In this document: one piece after another, positions 34,197 through 45,224 of the stretch
Layout of the letters: each line of letters begins with the position of its first letter
How positions within the stretch are numbered: position 1 is the stretch's first letter
Source of the DNA: Arsenophonus endosymbiont of Ceratovacuna japonica
GTDB lineage: Bacteria; Pseudomonadota; Gammaproteobacteria; Enterobacterales; Enterobacteriaceae
Direction of reading: 5' to 3'
NCBI GenBank assembly: GCA_024349725.1
Contig: AP026064.1
Span: forward strand, 62,001 to 126,000
DNA length: 64,000 bases
The notes under the pieces: generated by a model
Database searches by the model: none
What the model saw: only the letters and a program-made list of their open reading frames with translations
What the model was told of the DNA's origin: nothing
Translations under genes and position numbers: made by a program

Positions 34197-35901
34197 AATA
34201 ATTAATATAATAAATAAAATATATTTATTATTTATTTTAAATAATATATTAATAATTAAATATCATATTTATAAAGTTAATAAAATATATTAAAATTGTT
34301 TATATTATATTTTAAAATAATACTATTTAATTATTTTTGTAGTTTTGTATTTTTATAAAATTTATATTAATAATAAATAATTATTTAATATGCTATTAAT
34401 ATAAATAAAAATAAATAATCATATAAGTAATTTTTAACTATAATTTATTTAATAATTTTACTTAAAATTTATATTATAATTTTAATAAATTATTACTATT
34501 TAGTATTTTGTAAATATTTATTATAAATAAATCATTATTATATAATCTTTATAAATAACTATTATAATTTACTTTTTAATTTATTTAATAATAATTAAAA
34601 AAATAATGATAAATTACTACTTATAAATACATTAAAAGATTAATTAACAACTAATTTAGGTAAATTTTTATTATTAATTTTAATAAATAATTTAGATATT
34701 AATAAACTAGCATTAATTTAATTTACATTTTTTATTATCGTAATAATAAATATTTACTTAAATTCATCTAAAATAGAAAAAAATTAATATATTTTCAATA
34801 ATATCAATTTTTTATCAAAAAATACTATTTATATTTTTTATATTTTATAAATATAATACTTGACAATTATTACATTCGAATAAAATATTTTTAATTTAAT
34901 AAGTTATTTTAATAATTTAAATACATTAAAGAAATAAATTTAATTTATTAATGGCTTTTTAATATCAAATATTAATATTTTTAATTATAAATTTAAAAAA
35001 TAATTATATAATTAAAATACAATATATTTATAATATTAAATTATTTTTAATTAAGAATTTAATGTAAAATTTATTTATATAATAATTATTTCATTAATAA
35101 ATTATTTATAATAAAATATATTAATAATTAAATTTATATATAAAGTTAATATTAAATAAATTTTAATATATTATTAAAAAATTTATAATAATTTTAAATT
35201 ACATATTTTTTAAACTATCAATATTATATTATAATATTTTATTTAAAAATATCAAAATATTTTAAAATAATATATTACTATTTATTCTTTATAATTATTA
35301 AATTTAAATTAATATTTACTATTATAAATATTTAATAATAATTAACTATTTATTTTATATATATTAATTATAATTTAATATTGATTTTAAATATTAATAT
35401 TAAATATTATAATGAAGAAAATACTAAAAATATAATAATTTAATAAAATTTATAAAAAATATTTATTTTATTAAAGTAAAATTAATAGTACCTATATAAT
35501 AAATATTTTATATTAATTATAATCATAATATTATTATACTATAAAAAATAAAATACTTAAAAATTATATTTTTTTAAATTTTAAGATATTTATTAAAAAT
35601 AAAATATATTTTATTTCTATAAAATTATTATATTTATAAAAATATTTATTATTATTAACATACATATAATATAAAAATAATTAATAAGTTTTATATTAAA
35701 TTATTAATTATAAATTAATATTATTTTATTTAAAAAATAACAAAATTTATTAATTATTTTAAATAATATTAAAAATTTCTGTAATTAATAATTTAGATAT
35801 CATTACTTAATAAAATATAATAAATTATTTTATTTTTTTATAATTTTAATAAATTTAATAATTTTATATATAATTATTAAATAAAAATTAAAATTTCTAT
35901 T
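34197..35901. other. Long A/T spacer between guaA and folD
   Basis: 1.7 kb between convergent genes. Around 34620-34900 the minus strand has short open stretches interrupted by stops in every frame that look like gene debris, but I cannot name the gene. The rest is featureless A/T. Confidence 0.4.
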
Positions 35902-36780
35902 TTATTTATTATTAATTAAACATTTTATGTCATTATATTCTTCACATGCTTGTAAAGTATTTTGCATAAGAGTTACTACTGTCATTGGGCCAACACCACC
36001 AGGTACAGTAGTAATCCAACTAGCACGTTGTTTTACTTCTTGATAACAAATATCACCAGTAATTTTACCATTTATTTTCCAATTAATTCCTACATCTATC
36101 ACAATTGCACCAAGCTTTACCCATTCTCCAGGAATAAAGTTTGCTTTACCAATAGCTACAATTAATAAATCAGCTTGTTCTACATAATAACGTAGATTTT
36201 TAGTAAAACGATGAACTACTGTAGTAGTGCAACCTGCAAGTAATAATTCTAAATTCATAGGACGACCTACAATATTTGAAGCACCAATAATAACAGCATT
36301 TAAGCCAATTAAATTAATTTTATATTGTTCAAGTAATGTAATAATCCCATAAGAAGTACAAGGACGTAGTCTAGGTATACGTTGACAAAGAGATCCTATA
36401 TTATAAGGATGAAATCCATCAACATCTTTATCTGGATGTATATGATTTATTATTTTAACATAATCAATTGACTTATGTAGTGGTAATTGAACTAAAATAC
36501 CGTCAATTATTTTATTATTATTAAGTTTGGTAATTAAATTTAAAAGTTTATATTCAGTAATATTTTCTGTTAAATTATACAAATAAGAAATAAAACCAAC
36601 ATCTTTACAAGCACGACACTTATTATTAACATAAATTTGTGAAGCAGGATTGTTACCAACTAAAATAACTGCAAGTCCTGGAGCTCTTTTACCAAATAAA
36701 AGTCTTAATTTAACCTTTTCAGCTATTTTTTCTTTAATTATTTCAGAAACCATTTTTCCATTAATAATTTTTGCTGACAT
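35902..36780 (-). CDS. folD: Methylenetetrahydrofolate dehydrogenase / cyclohydrolase FolD
   Basis: FolD interconverts 5,10-methylene-THF and 10-formyl-THF, supplying formyl groups for purines (PurN at 59749) and initiator tRNA. The protein has 292 residues (E. coli 288). The active-site segment reads YVNNKCRAC with Y50 and K54 kept; position 55, Arg in E. coli, is Cys. DKDVDGFHP, the NADP loop [12 protein letters not shown] and PGGVGPMTV are intact. GINR of E. coli reads GINW. Its neighbour is tRNA-Arg(TCT), as argU lies near folD in E. coli. Confidence 0.95.
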   Translation of the reverse strand: MSAKIINGKMVSEIIKEKIAEKVKLRLLFGKRAPGLAVILVGNNPASQIYVNNKCRACKDVGFISYLYNLTENITEYKLLNLITKLNNNKIIDGILVQLPLHKSIDYVKIINHIHPDKDVDGFHPYNIGSLCQRIPRLRPCTSYGIITLLEQYKINLIGLNAVIIGASNIVGRPMNLELLLAGCTTTVVHRFTKNLRYYVEQADLLIVAIGKANFIPGEWVKLGAIVIDVGINWKINGKITGDICYQEVKQRASWITTVPGGVGPMTVVTLMQNTLQACEEYNDIKCLINNK

Positions 36781-36938
36781 ATATTTAGTTAATCCATAAA
36801 ATTATAATTTATAATATTTTATTAAAAATAAATTAGACTATCAATTTTATTATTTAATATAAGTTATCTTATATTAAAATATTGACTTAAATACTAAGAA
36901 ATTATATAATATTATTTATTATTAAATTAATATTTTAA

Positions 36939-37012
36939 GCGCCCTTAGCTCAAATGGATAGAGCAACGACCTTCTAAGTCGTAGGTCATAGGTTCGAATC
37001 CTGTAGGGCGCA
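36939..37012 (+). tRNA. argU: tRNA-Arg (TCT)
   Basis: 74 bases with acceptor GCGCCCT / AGGGCGC, anticodon TCT in CTTCTAA, and T-loop TTCGAAT, closely matching E. coli argU. The discriminator is A rather than G and no CCA is encoded (AAT follows). It reads AGA, a major Arg codon in such AT-rich genes. Confidence 0.95.
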
Positions 37013-37906
37013 AATAAAAAATTAAATAAATTTTTTTAATATTTTAAAATAAAATAAATTACATTTAAATTTTTATTAAACTTATTAAATTATTATTAAT
37101 ATATTTAAATAACACTTAATATAAAATGAATATTATTTCATATTAATATAACATAATAAAAATTATTAATAATTAATATAGTTTTAAATAATTTATTATT
37201 TGATTTATTTATTATATTATAAATATTTTATTATAACATTTTCTATTATAAATAATTACTATAAAATAAATAATATTAATTAATTATAATTTTAATATAT
37301 ATACTTTATATAATACATTAATTTTTATAAATTATTACTTAATTATAAAAATAATTTATATCTAAATATTAATTATTTATTATTAAATGTAATATATTAT
37401 ATTTAATAAATATTATATTAATTTTAATTATTTTTTGTTAGTAATTAATGTTATTTATTTATATATATTTTTTTAAATATTTTATTTATAATAATTATTT
37501 ATATAAATATATTTTAAAAAAATTATTCTATTTTATAATATAGAAAATATAAATTAATTTTAAATATATTTTTTTATTTTATATTTAATTAAAATAATTG
37601 ATATATAAATTTATAAATAATTTTAATTATAATAATAATTATTACAATATATATAATAATTATTATTATAATTAAAATTTCAAAATATTATTAACCATTT
37701 ATTATTAATTTATAATAACTAATATTAATAAATTATATTTATAATATTAATTATAGTTTATTAAATATATATTGTATTATTTTAAAATTCAATATATTAT
37801 AAATAATAATATATAATTATTTATAAATTATAAAAATAAATATTAATTATATAAATAAAAGATATATTATTTATCATATCTATAATATAATGTAATATAA
37901 TTTATA
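37013..37906. other. Convergent spacer between tRNA-Arg(TCT) and coaE
   Basis: 890 A/T bases with no gene or remnant. The notable element is the 26-bp perfect hairpin at 37619-37679. Confidence 0.45.
37619..37679. repeat. Perfect 26-bp hairpin, 9-base loop
   Basis: Arms 37619-37644 and 37654-37679 are exact reverse complements, all A/T, in the convergent spacer between argU and coaE. It could stop transcription from either side, but no U-run follows. Alternatively it is a product of replication template switching. Confidence 0.75.
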
Positions 37907-38530
37907 TTATTTAATATTTTTTTTTAAAAAATATTCATAACTTAATTGAATATATTTTTTATGTAATTTTAATATTATATTATCAAGTTTTAATTTAATG
38001 TTATTATTATCAATTATATCATCAGCTTTTTTCAACCTTTTTATTCTTTTAACTTGATTAAATAAAATATTTTTTACTTCTAATTTATTAATTTTATCTC
38101 GTTTAATTATACGAGAAATTTGCTCTTTTCTTGTTATATCAATAACAAGTATACGATTGGCTAAATGATCTAATCTATTCTCAATTAATAATGGAATAAC
38201 CCATATTAAATAAGGAGAATTAAATAACATTAATTGACGTTGCGTTTCTTCATGTATTAAAGGATGAAGTAAATTATTTAACCATTTTTTTTCTTTTTGT
38301 TCACTAAATATTTTTTTTCTTAACTTAGCACGATTTAAAGAACCATCATTATTAAGAATAGTTAAACCAAAATGCTGTATTATAATATTAAAAATTTTAG
38401 TATTTGATATAATAATTTTTCGTGAGATAATGTCTGCATCAATAATTGGTATACCTAATGATTTAAATTTATCTGAAACTGTACTTTTACCACTTCCAAT
38501 TCCACCTGTAAGAGCAATAATATAACTCAT
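37907..38530 (-). CDS. coaE: Dephospho-CoA kinase
   Basis: CoaE phosphorylates dephospho-CoA at the 3'-hydroxyl, the last step of CoA synthesis. The protein has 207 residues (E. coli 206). The P-loop GGIGSGKST is at residues 9-17, followed by GIPIIDADIISR. HPLIHEE, PLLIENRL and the C-terminal DDIIDN segment are typical. The C-terminal tail is Lys/Asn-rich. It is isolated between two long spacers, away from its E. coli neighbours. Confidence 0.94.
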   Translation of the reverse strand: MSYIIALTGGIGSGKSTVSDKFKSLGIPIIDADIISRKIIISNTKIFNIIIQHFGLTILNNDGSLNRAKLRKKIFSEQKEKKWLNNLLHPLIHEETQRQLMLFNSPYLIWVIPLLIENRLDHLANRILVIDITRKEQISRIIKRDKINKLEVKNILFNQVKRIKRLKKADDIIDNNNIKLKLDNIILKLHKKYIQLSYEYFLKKNIK

Positions 38531-39482
38531 ACGTCCTCTTTTTTAATAAAATCAAATAATAAATTTAAAAAAAATAGTTAATAATTATTTTATTAATTAA
38601 AATTAATAAATATGTAATATATTATATATATTAATTACTATTGAGATAATAATATCTTTTCTAAAAATATTAATTCATATATAGAAAAATTATAATATTT
38701 TATAAATATTATTATTTAATATATACATTAATATTATTAACAAATATACTTATTTAAACTATAAAATAATATACTTATATATTATTATATTTATACTATT
38801 TATATATATTATAGTAGTTTTAATAATAATTAATTATTTTATTAAAATAATATTTGATAAAATCTTAATTTTAAAAACAATTATTAAATTAGTTTATAAA
38901 TAGTTAAGTATTATTAAATTTTATAATATAAAATAAATAAAATATTAATATATTTTATAATTTAAAAAAATATATATATAATTATAAATATAATAATTAT
39001 TTTATATATAATAATTATTATTAATAATATAATAAAAATATTAAAATTTTAATTTTAAAATTCTTTAATAAGGGTATATTATTATTTTCAAAAAAAAATT
39101 AAATAATTTATTTATTATATCAATAAATTTATATAAATATTGTATATATATATTTAAAAAAATAATAAATATTATTAAATATTTAAAAAATAATGACAAT
39201 ATATTATAAATATATTTTATCTATATTATTTAATTAATTAAAATATAATAAAATAAACTAATTATTACTTTATTACATAAATAAGTTATTAACTAATTAA
39301 TTATTTTAATTATTTATATATAAATAAATTTTATTAATAAATAAATATACTAATTAATCATAGTATATAAATACTATATTTTTATATATTATTATATAAA
39401 TTAATAAAACAACTTTTATAGTAAAATTATTATTATATTTGATTAATTAATATAATTATATTAATTAATAATTAATTTTTAT
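38531..39482. other. Spacer between coaE and mepM
   Basis: 950 A/T bases, no gene or remnant recognised. It contains the 28-base palindrome next to the mepM stop (39442-39469). Confidence 0.45.
39442..39469. repeat. 28-base perfect palindrome just after mepM
   Basis: Positions 39442-39455 and 39456-39469 are exact reverse complements. It starts 14 bases beyond the mepM stop codon, the right place for an RNA 3'-end hairpin, though it lacks G/C and a clear U-run. Confidence 0.5.
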
Positions 39483-40814
39483 TCATTTTTTTAATATATA
39501 TAAAAATAATTTACTATTTTTATCTATTAATTTTTCTAAATTAGATAAATTAGATGTTAATGGATTAATTGCATGATTATTAAATAATAATTCATAATGA
39601 AGATGAGGACCAGTAGTCCTACCAGTATTTCCTGATAATGCAATACATTCACCTTTTTTTACTTTTTGCCCTAATTTAACTAATAATTTATGTAGATGCA
39701 TATAACGAGTAGTATATTGTTGATCATGTTTAATAACAATAAAATTACCAGCTACTTTGCTATATTTAACTACAATAACTTTACCATCATTAACTGATAA
39801 TATAGGAGTTCCAATAGGAATGGAAAAATCTATACCTTTATGAGGCAATAAATATCCAGTTACAGGATTTATACGATGCATACTAAAATTCGAGGAAATT
39901 CTAAAAAATTTATTTATTGGGTAACGTAAAAAACTTTTTTTTAAAAAATTAGACTTTCTATTATAAAAATGAATTTTTTCTACTAAAAAAATATAATAAT
40001 TTTTATTATTAATTAATAAATAAACTCTTAATAATTTACTTTGTTTATTATTACTATTAAGTATATTATTATTTAATAAAATTGAAAATTTATTATTTGA
40101 TTTTAATTCAAGTAAATTAATTTTATATTGTAATATTTTGTATATTTCAAAAACTTCATTATAAATTAATTTAAAGTTAATCTTACTAATAATAAAATTA
40201 CTATTTATTTTTCTTCCAATAATATTATATATATAAATATCTTTGATTTTTTTTTTTTCTTTATTAAAAATATTAAAAATTTTTTTATGATTATAAATAT
40301 GTATTTTATATGTTGAAATAATATATATAAATATTTGTAATTCTTTTTTTTTATTTAAATCCCATATTAATATTTTTGATATTTTTGAATTATGTAATTC
40401 TTTATTTTGATTAAAAATCAATGCTATATTTATAGCATTTAAACTATGTTTATTTAATATATTATTTAAATTATTTTTTTTGAAAATAATATGTTCATTA
40501 AATATATTAAGATCTTGTTTATATATTATTAATTTATTTAATAAATATTTGCTATTATAAATAATAATATTATTAATATTTAAATTATTTATTTTGTTAA
40601 TATTAATTTTATTATTTTTTTTAACAATAAATACAATGCTTAATTTTATTGGCGATTTTTGTAAAATATTATTTACAATATCATTTGATTGAATAGCAAT
40701 AGATTTAAAAATTATAATAACTAATATTATAATTTTTAATGTACATAATATAATTTTATATATTTTAAACAAATTGCCATATACCTTAAAATTAGTATTC
40801 AATATCTTCTGCAC
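39483..40814 (-). CDS. mepM: Murein DD-endopeptidase MepM (YebA)
   Basis: MepM cuts the D-Ala-mDAP cross-links of peptidoglycan to allow wall expansion. The protein has 443 residues (E. coli 440). An N-terminal hydrophobic segment (about 20-42) anchors or exports it. The C-terminal M23 domain (about 300-420) keeps the zinc ligands in PHKGIDFSIP and GPHLHYELL and the MHLHKLLVKLGQKVKKGE block. The middle 250 residues are very Asn/Ile/Lys-rich and barely resemble E. coli, so the LysM-like part may be degenerate. Position beside znuA is the same as in E. coli. Confidence 0.9.
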   Translation of the reverse strand: MQKILNTNFKVYGNLFKIYKIILCTLKIIILVIIIFKSIAIQSNDIVNNILQKSPIKLSIVFIVKKNNKININKINNLNINNIIIYNSKYLLNKLIIYKQDLNIFNEHIIFKKNNLNNILNKHSLNAINIALIFNQNKELHNSKISKILIWDLNKKKELQIFIYIISTYKIHIYNHKKIFNIFNKEKKKIKDIYIYNIIGRKINSNFIISKINFKLIYNEVFEIYKILQYKINLLELKSNNKFSILLNNNILNSNNKQSKLLRVYLLINNKNYYIFLVEKIHFYNRKSNFLKKSFLRYPINKFFRISSNFSMHRINPVTGYLLPHKGIDFSIPIGTPILSVNDGKVIVVKYSKVAGNFIVIKHDQQYTTRYMHLHKLLVKLGQKVKKGECIALSGNTGRTTGPHLHYELLFNNHAINPLTSNLSNLEKLIDKNSKLFLYILKK

Positions 40815-40829
40815 GTATTTAACTTCCTT

Positions 40830-41798
40830 CTAGTGTTTATCTAAACAATTTTTAAATTGATTAGATAATGATATTAAAAATTTTATATAATTATCCTTAC
40901 TTAATTTAATATTACTTCCTAATGGGTCTAATATACCTATTTGTACATTTGTATTTTTTATCATAGTTTTAATAACTGCTGGTTTAAATTGTGGCTCTAC
41001 AAAAACACAAATTACTTTTTTTTGTATTAATATTTTTTTTATTTGATATAATCGTTTAGCACCAGGTTGAATTATAGGGTTAATAGTAAAATACCCTAAT
41101 GAAGATAAATGGTAATGATTTTCAAAATAACTATATGCATCATGAAAAACAAAATATTGCTTTTTCCTGATAAAAAACAACATATTAGTAATATTTTTAT
41201 CAGCTTGTGTCAATTTATTATTGAATATATGAAAATTTATATCTAATTGTTTTTTATAATTGGGATATAAAATTATTAATCTATTATATATAATGTTAGC
41301 TATGATTCGTACAATATCTGGTGATAACCAAATGTGCATATTATATTTATAATGTGAATAATATGGATAATTAATCTTATTATAATATTTATTAATATTT
41401 TTATTATTTATTAATGTAGAATTATAATTATTTTTTAATAAATATAATTTTATTTCTGGATCTTCTAATAATGTAATTAAATGTTTATTAGATAATTTTG
41501 TTAATGGTTTAGTTAAAAAAGTTTCTAAATCTGATGAAACCCAAATAAATAAATTAGCATTTTTAATTTTTTTTAAATCAGAAGGCTTTAAAATATAATT
41601 ATGAGGCGAAATACCATTAGGTAATAATATTTGCACATTTGTGATACCATGAGCAATATCTGAAGCAATAAAACCCAACGGTCGAATTGAAGTAACTATA
41701 TTAGCATAACTAGTAAATAAAAAACTAATTAACAACATAGAAATAATGTATTTTTTTTCTATTAATTTTTGAATATTTTTTTTTATTTTATGTAGCAT
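40830..41798 (-). CDS. znuA: Zinc ABC transporter substrate-binding protein ZnuA
   Basis: ZnuA captures periplasmic zinc for ZnuBC. The protein has 322 residues (E. coli 310). A signal peptide is visible (KK-rich start, hydrophobic 17-29, then SYANIV). Zinc ligands are H66 (GISPHNYIL), H155 (MHIWLSPD) and H219 (FVFHDAYSYF). The loop before MHIWLSPD, which in E. coli is a His/Asp-rich zinc-collecting segment, is here Asn/Tyr/Lys-rich (about residues 121-153) with a single His. It is divergent from znuC with a Zur-type operator between, and co-directional with mepM. Confidence 0.94.
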   Translation of the reverse strand: MLHKIKKNIQKLIEKKYIISMLLISFLFTSYANIVTSIRPLGFIASDIAHGITNVQILLPNGISPHNYILKPSDLKKIKNANLFIWVSSDLETFLTKPLTKLSNKHLITLLEDPEIKLYLLKNNYNSTLINNKNINKYYNKINYPYYSHYKYNMHIWLSPDIVRIIANIIYNRLIILYPNYKKQLDINFHIFNNKLTQADKNITNMLFFIRKKQYFVFHDAYSYFENHYHLSSLGYFTINPIIQPGAKRLYQIKKILIQKKVICVFVEPQFKPAVIKTMIKNTNVQIGILDPLGSNIKLSKDNYIKFLISLSNQFKNCLDKH

Positions 41799-41827
41799 AT
41801 AATAATTTCCATAAATTAATTTTAAAA

Positions 41828-41840
41828 GTTATATTATAAC
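41828..41840. promoter_or_regulatory. Zur operator between znuA and znuC
   Basis: The palindrome GTTATATTATAAC (with flanking A on each side) matches the gammaproteobacterial Zur-box core TGTTATANTATAACA at 14 of 15 positions. It lies 30 bases from each divergent start, exactly where E. coli Zur represses znuA and znuCB. The Zur gene itself is not in the window. Confidence 0.75.
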
Positions 41841-41870
41841 AATTTAATTATTTAATAAGAATTATTTACT

Positions 41871-42626
41871 ATGAAAACAGTATTAAAATTAAAAAATATA
41901 AGTGTAAATTTTGGTTCACACCAAATTATTAAAAATATTTCTTTTGATTTACATTCTGGAGAAATATTAACATTATTAGGTCCAAATGGTGCAGGTAAAT
42001 CAACGCTAGCTAAAATAATTCTTGGTTTAATTATTCCTAATCAAGGTAAAGTCATTTATCAAACTAAATTACGCGTAGGTTATGTTCCACAAAAATTATC
42101 AATAGATACAACAATACCTTTAATAGTTAAACGTTTTATGACATTAAAATCTAAAATAAAAATTAAAAATGTTATTCAGGTTTTAATACGTGTTGACGCT
42201 GAGCATCTTCTTGAACAAAAAATGCAAAAATTATCTGGTGGTGAAACTCAACGTATTCTACTAGCTAGAGCATTACTTAATAAACCACAATTACTTGTTT
42301 TAGATGAACCAACACAAGGTATAGATATTAATGGTCAACTTACTTTATATAATTTAATTGATAATATTCGTACTGAATTAAATTGTGCTATTTTTATAAT
42401 TTCACATGATCTAGATTTAGTAATGGCAAAAACTGATAAAGTTATATATATTAACAAACAAATATGCTGTTCTGGAAAGCCTAAAGATATAGCTTTAGAT
42501 CCTAAATTTATTGCTATGTTTGGTTATAATTGGACAAAACAAGTATGTATTTATCAACATAATCATTGTAAATATAAATATAATTTAAATAATAATAAAT
42601 CTATAAATAGTTACTATAATGATTGA
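41871..42626 (+). CDS. znuC: Zinc ABC transporter ATP-binding protein ZnuC
   Basis: ZnuC powers zinc import. The protein has 251 residues, as in E. coli. Walker A is GPNGAGKST, the signature is [16 protein letters not shown] and Walker B is [12 protein letters not shown], followed by [13 protein letters not shown]. The C-terminal tail is extended with Lys/Asn/Tyr. It overlaps znuB by eight bases. Confidence 0.95.
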   Translation: MKTVLKLKNISVNFGSHQIIKNISFDLHSGEILTLLGPNGAGKSTLAKIILGLIIPNQGKVIYQTKLRVGYVPQKLSIDTTIPLIVKRFMTLKSKIKIKNVIQVLIRVDAEHLLEQKMQKLSGGETQRILLARALLNKPQLLVLDEPTQGIDINGQLTLYNLIDNIRTELNCAIFIISHDLDLVMAKTDKVIYINKQICCSGKPKDIALDPKFIAMFGYNWTKQVCIYQHNHCKYKYNLNNNKSINSYYND

Positions 42627-43401
42627 ATTATTATTACCTGGGTGGCTAGCTGGAATATTATTAGCAATTGCTGCTGGTCCTTTAGGATCTTTTATTGTTT
42701 GGCGACGTATGTCATATTTTGGTGACACTCTTGCACATGCTTCATTACTAGGAATAGTTTTTGGTTTGTTTTTTAATATCAATTTATTTTATTCAGTTAT
42801 TATTATCACTTTTATAATTGCAATTTTATTATCATGGCTTGAAAAAAATTCTAAATTAGAGATGGATACATTATTAGGAATAATTACCCATAGTTTCTTA
42901 TCACTTGGTTTAATAATAGTAAGTTTAATGACCAATATTCGTATGGATTTAATGATTTATCTATTTGGTGATTTATTATCAGTAACTAATGAAGATATTA
43001 TTTTAATTATGATAAGTGTTATTATTGTTTGTTTAATTATTATTTGGCAATGGCGTAATTTATTATCAATAACAATTAATCAAGACTTAGCTTTTATTGA
43101 TGGAGTAAAAATACAACAACTAAAAATATTATTAATTCTATTAACTGCACTTACTATAGGAATTGCTATGAAATTTGTTGGTGCTTTAATTATTACATCA
43201 TTATTAATTATTCCTGCCTCTACTAGTAGACAATTTACTAAAACACCAGAACAAATGGCAGTAATAGCTACTATTATAGGTATATTTTCTGTAACTACTG
43301 GTCTTATTTTATCAGCTTATTATAATACACCTGCAGGACCTTCTGTAGTAATTTGTGAAAGTATTTTATTTATATTAAGTTTGCTTATTAAAATAAAATA
43401 A
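42619..43401 (+). CDS. znuB: Zinc ABC transporter permease ZnuB
   Basis: ZnuB is the inner-membrane channel subunit, homodimeric. The protein has 260 residues (E. coli 261) with about eight hydrophobic segments and family blocks [26 protein letters not shown], shortened here to [13 protein letters not shown], and [11 protein letters not shown]. Translation is coupled to znuC by the overlap. With ZnuA and ZnuC it completes a high-affinity importer, which argues that the bacterium lives under zinc limitation in its host. Confidence 0.95.
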   Translation: MIELLLPGWLAGILLAIAAGPLGSFIVWRRMSYFGDTLAHASLLGIVFGLFFNINLFYSVIIITFIIAILLSWLEKNSKLEMDTLLGIITHSFLSLGLIIVSLMTNIRMDLMIYLFGDLLSVTNEDIILIMISVIIVCLIIIWQWRNLLSITINQDLAFIDGVKIQQLKILLILLTALTIGIAMKFVGALIITSLLIIPASTSRQFTKTPEQMAVIATIIGIFSVTTGLILSAYYNTPAGPSVVICESILFILSLLIKIK

Positions 43402-43473
43402 TATTATATATAATTTAAATACAATTAAATATATAAATAATAATTACTTAAAATTATTTTATTATAATAAATT

Positions 43474-44577
43474 TTAATTATATTTATTTTGTTTTTTATT
43501 TATTATATTATAATTTAATTTATCATTAATCCAAGATATAGTATTTTTATATTCATTAGGGAGTAATGTTTGTATTATATTTAATGATTCATTTAACATA
43601 ATATAATTATTACTGCATAAATTTAAATGACCTACTTTACGATTTGGATAAATATCTTTTTCATACCAATGTAAATGAATTAAAGGTAATGATAACCATT
43701 CAATATTTAATGATATACCTATTAAATTAATCATAATAGATGTCATTTCTATATATGGAGTAAATATTGGTAAATTTAAAATAGATCGTAAATGAAGCTC
43801 AAATTGACTAATAGAAGCACCATTTTGTGTCCAATGACCACTATTATGCACTCGTGGTGCTAATTCATTAATTAATATTTTATTATTAATAATAAAACAT
43901 TCCATTACCATTACTCCTATATAATTTAATGTAGTCATAATAGTTGATAACATTGATTCTGCTTGAGTTTGCAATTTTTTATTAAGTTTTGGAAAAATAA
44001 TGCTAGCTCGTAATATACCATTTTGATGTAAATTGTATGTTAAAGGATAAAAAACACATTGGTTATATATATTACGTGCACCGATAAGTGAAACTTCATC
44101 TGTAAATGGAATAACTTTTTCAACAATTGCATTACCATAAATTTCATTTGGCAAAATAGATAATTTATCAGGTGTAATATATAATTGTTTATAACCATTA
44201 TAACCACCAGTGCGATATTTAATAATAATCAAATTACCAAACTTAATAAATAACTGTAACCATTGATCTTTATTAATAAGATAATACCAAGGAGTAACAT
44301 CTAAAAATAATGAATCTAATAGTTGTTTTTGTAATAATCTATCAACTAATTGTGGAAAAATATCTCGATTAATAAAGTTAGGTTTACTAATTAATTTATA
44401 AGTAAATTTTATTTTTGACCAATGCTCTATTTCTGATGTTATTATACTATGTTGATATGGAATAGTTTCTAATTTATCATTAATACCAATAAGATGAACA
44501 TTAATACCTAATGGTTCTCCAGCTTGACGTAACATGCGTCCTAACTGACCATTACCAAGAACGCAAACATGTTTCAT
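43474..44577 (-). CDS. purK: N5-carboxyaminoimidazole ribonucleotide synthase
   Basis: PurK uses ATP and bicarbonate to carboxylate AIR to N5-CAIR. The protein has 367 residues (E. coli 355), with the N-terminal VLGNGQLGRMLRQAG loop and an ATP-grasp domain (YRTGGYNGYKQ, NELAPRVHNSGHWTQ). It follows purE after ten bases. The C-terminus has a short Asn/Lys-rich tail beyond the family end. Confidence 0.95.
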   Translation of the reverse strand: MKHVCVLGNGQLGRMLRQAGEPLGINVHLIGINDKLETIPYQHSIITSEIEHWSKIKFTYKLISKPNFINRDIFPQLVDRLLQKQLLDSLFLDVTPWYYLINKDQWLQLFIKFGNLIIIKYRTGGYNGYKQLYITPDKLSILPNEIYGNAIVEKVIPFTDEVSLIGARNIYNQCVFYPLTYNLHQNGILRASIIFPKLNKKLQTQAESMLSTIMTTLNYIGVMVMECFIINNKILINELAPRVHNSGHWTQNGASISQFELHLRSILNLPIFTPYIEMTSIMINLIGISLNIEWLSLPLIHLHWYEKDIYPNRKVGHLNLCSNNYIMLNESLNIIQTLLPNEYKNTISWINDKLNYNIINKKQNKYN

Positions 44578-44587
44578 TTAAACTCTC

Positions 44588-45109
44588 CTATATTGGATTA
44601 TGATTTATTAAAACATCATTAGTTTGTTTTGATCTCCATATTAATAAATCTTCATAAAGATTATTATCTGTATTAGCAAGAAGTTGTATTACTAATAATG
44701 CTGCATTAGCTGCTCCAGATTTACCAATTGCAAAAGTAGCAACTGGAATTCCTTTTGGCATTTGCACAATAGAATAAAGACTATCAATACCATTTAATGT
44801 TTCTGTAATAATAGGAACACCAAAAACAGGTACTAATGTTTTAGATGCTATCATTCCTGGTAAATGTGCGGCACCACCAGCACCAGCGATAATAAACCTT
44901 AATCCTTTTTCCTTTGCTTGTTCTGCAAAAATAAATAATTTATCCGGTGTACGATGAGCAGAAATTATTTCTATATGATATGATAATGAAAATTCACAAA
45001 ATATATCTACTGCATATTTCATTGTATTCCAATCACTTTTAGAACCCATAATTATTGCAATTTTACTATTATAATGTGATATTTTTTTAGTATCAAATGA
45101 AGAAGTCAT
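44588..45109 (-). CDS. purE: N5-carboxyaminoimidazole ribonucleotide mutase
   Basis: PurE moves the carboxyl group of N5-CAIR to C4, the step after PurK. The protein has 173 residues (E. coli 169). IMGSKSDWNTM and SAHRTPDKLF hold the active-site Ser, Asp and His; AGAGGAAHLPGMIASKTLVPVFGVP follows the E. coli sequence in shorter blocks such as GAGGAAHLPGM. It forms the purEK operon, and the next gene upstream is the decayed lpxH, as in E. coli. Confidence 0.96.
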   Translation of the reverse strand: MTSSFDTKKISHYNSKIAIIMGSKSDWNTMKYAVDIFCEFSLSYHIEIISAHRTPDKLFIFAEQAKEKGLRFIIAGAGGAAHLPGMIASKTLVPVFGVPIITETLNGIDSLYSIVQMPKGIPVATFAIGKSGAANAALLVIQLLANTDNNLYEDLLIWRSKQTNDVLINHNPI

Positions 45110-45224
45110 TAAATTGTTATTCCTAATTTAAATTATTTTTTAAAAATAAATAAAATAATAACATGATTAATAAAAAAATAAAATATTTGTATAAATTTTT
45201 ACTTTATAAATAAAATAAATAATA

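Noticed and set aside
34620-34900. Minus-strand stretch reading FECNNCQVLY and, in another phase, INASLLISKLFIKINNKNLPKLVVN
   Set aside because: Looks like gene debris, and the first part faintly recalls a zinc ribbon, but stops interrupt every frame and I could not match it to a family or to synteny.
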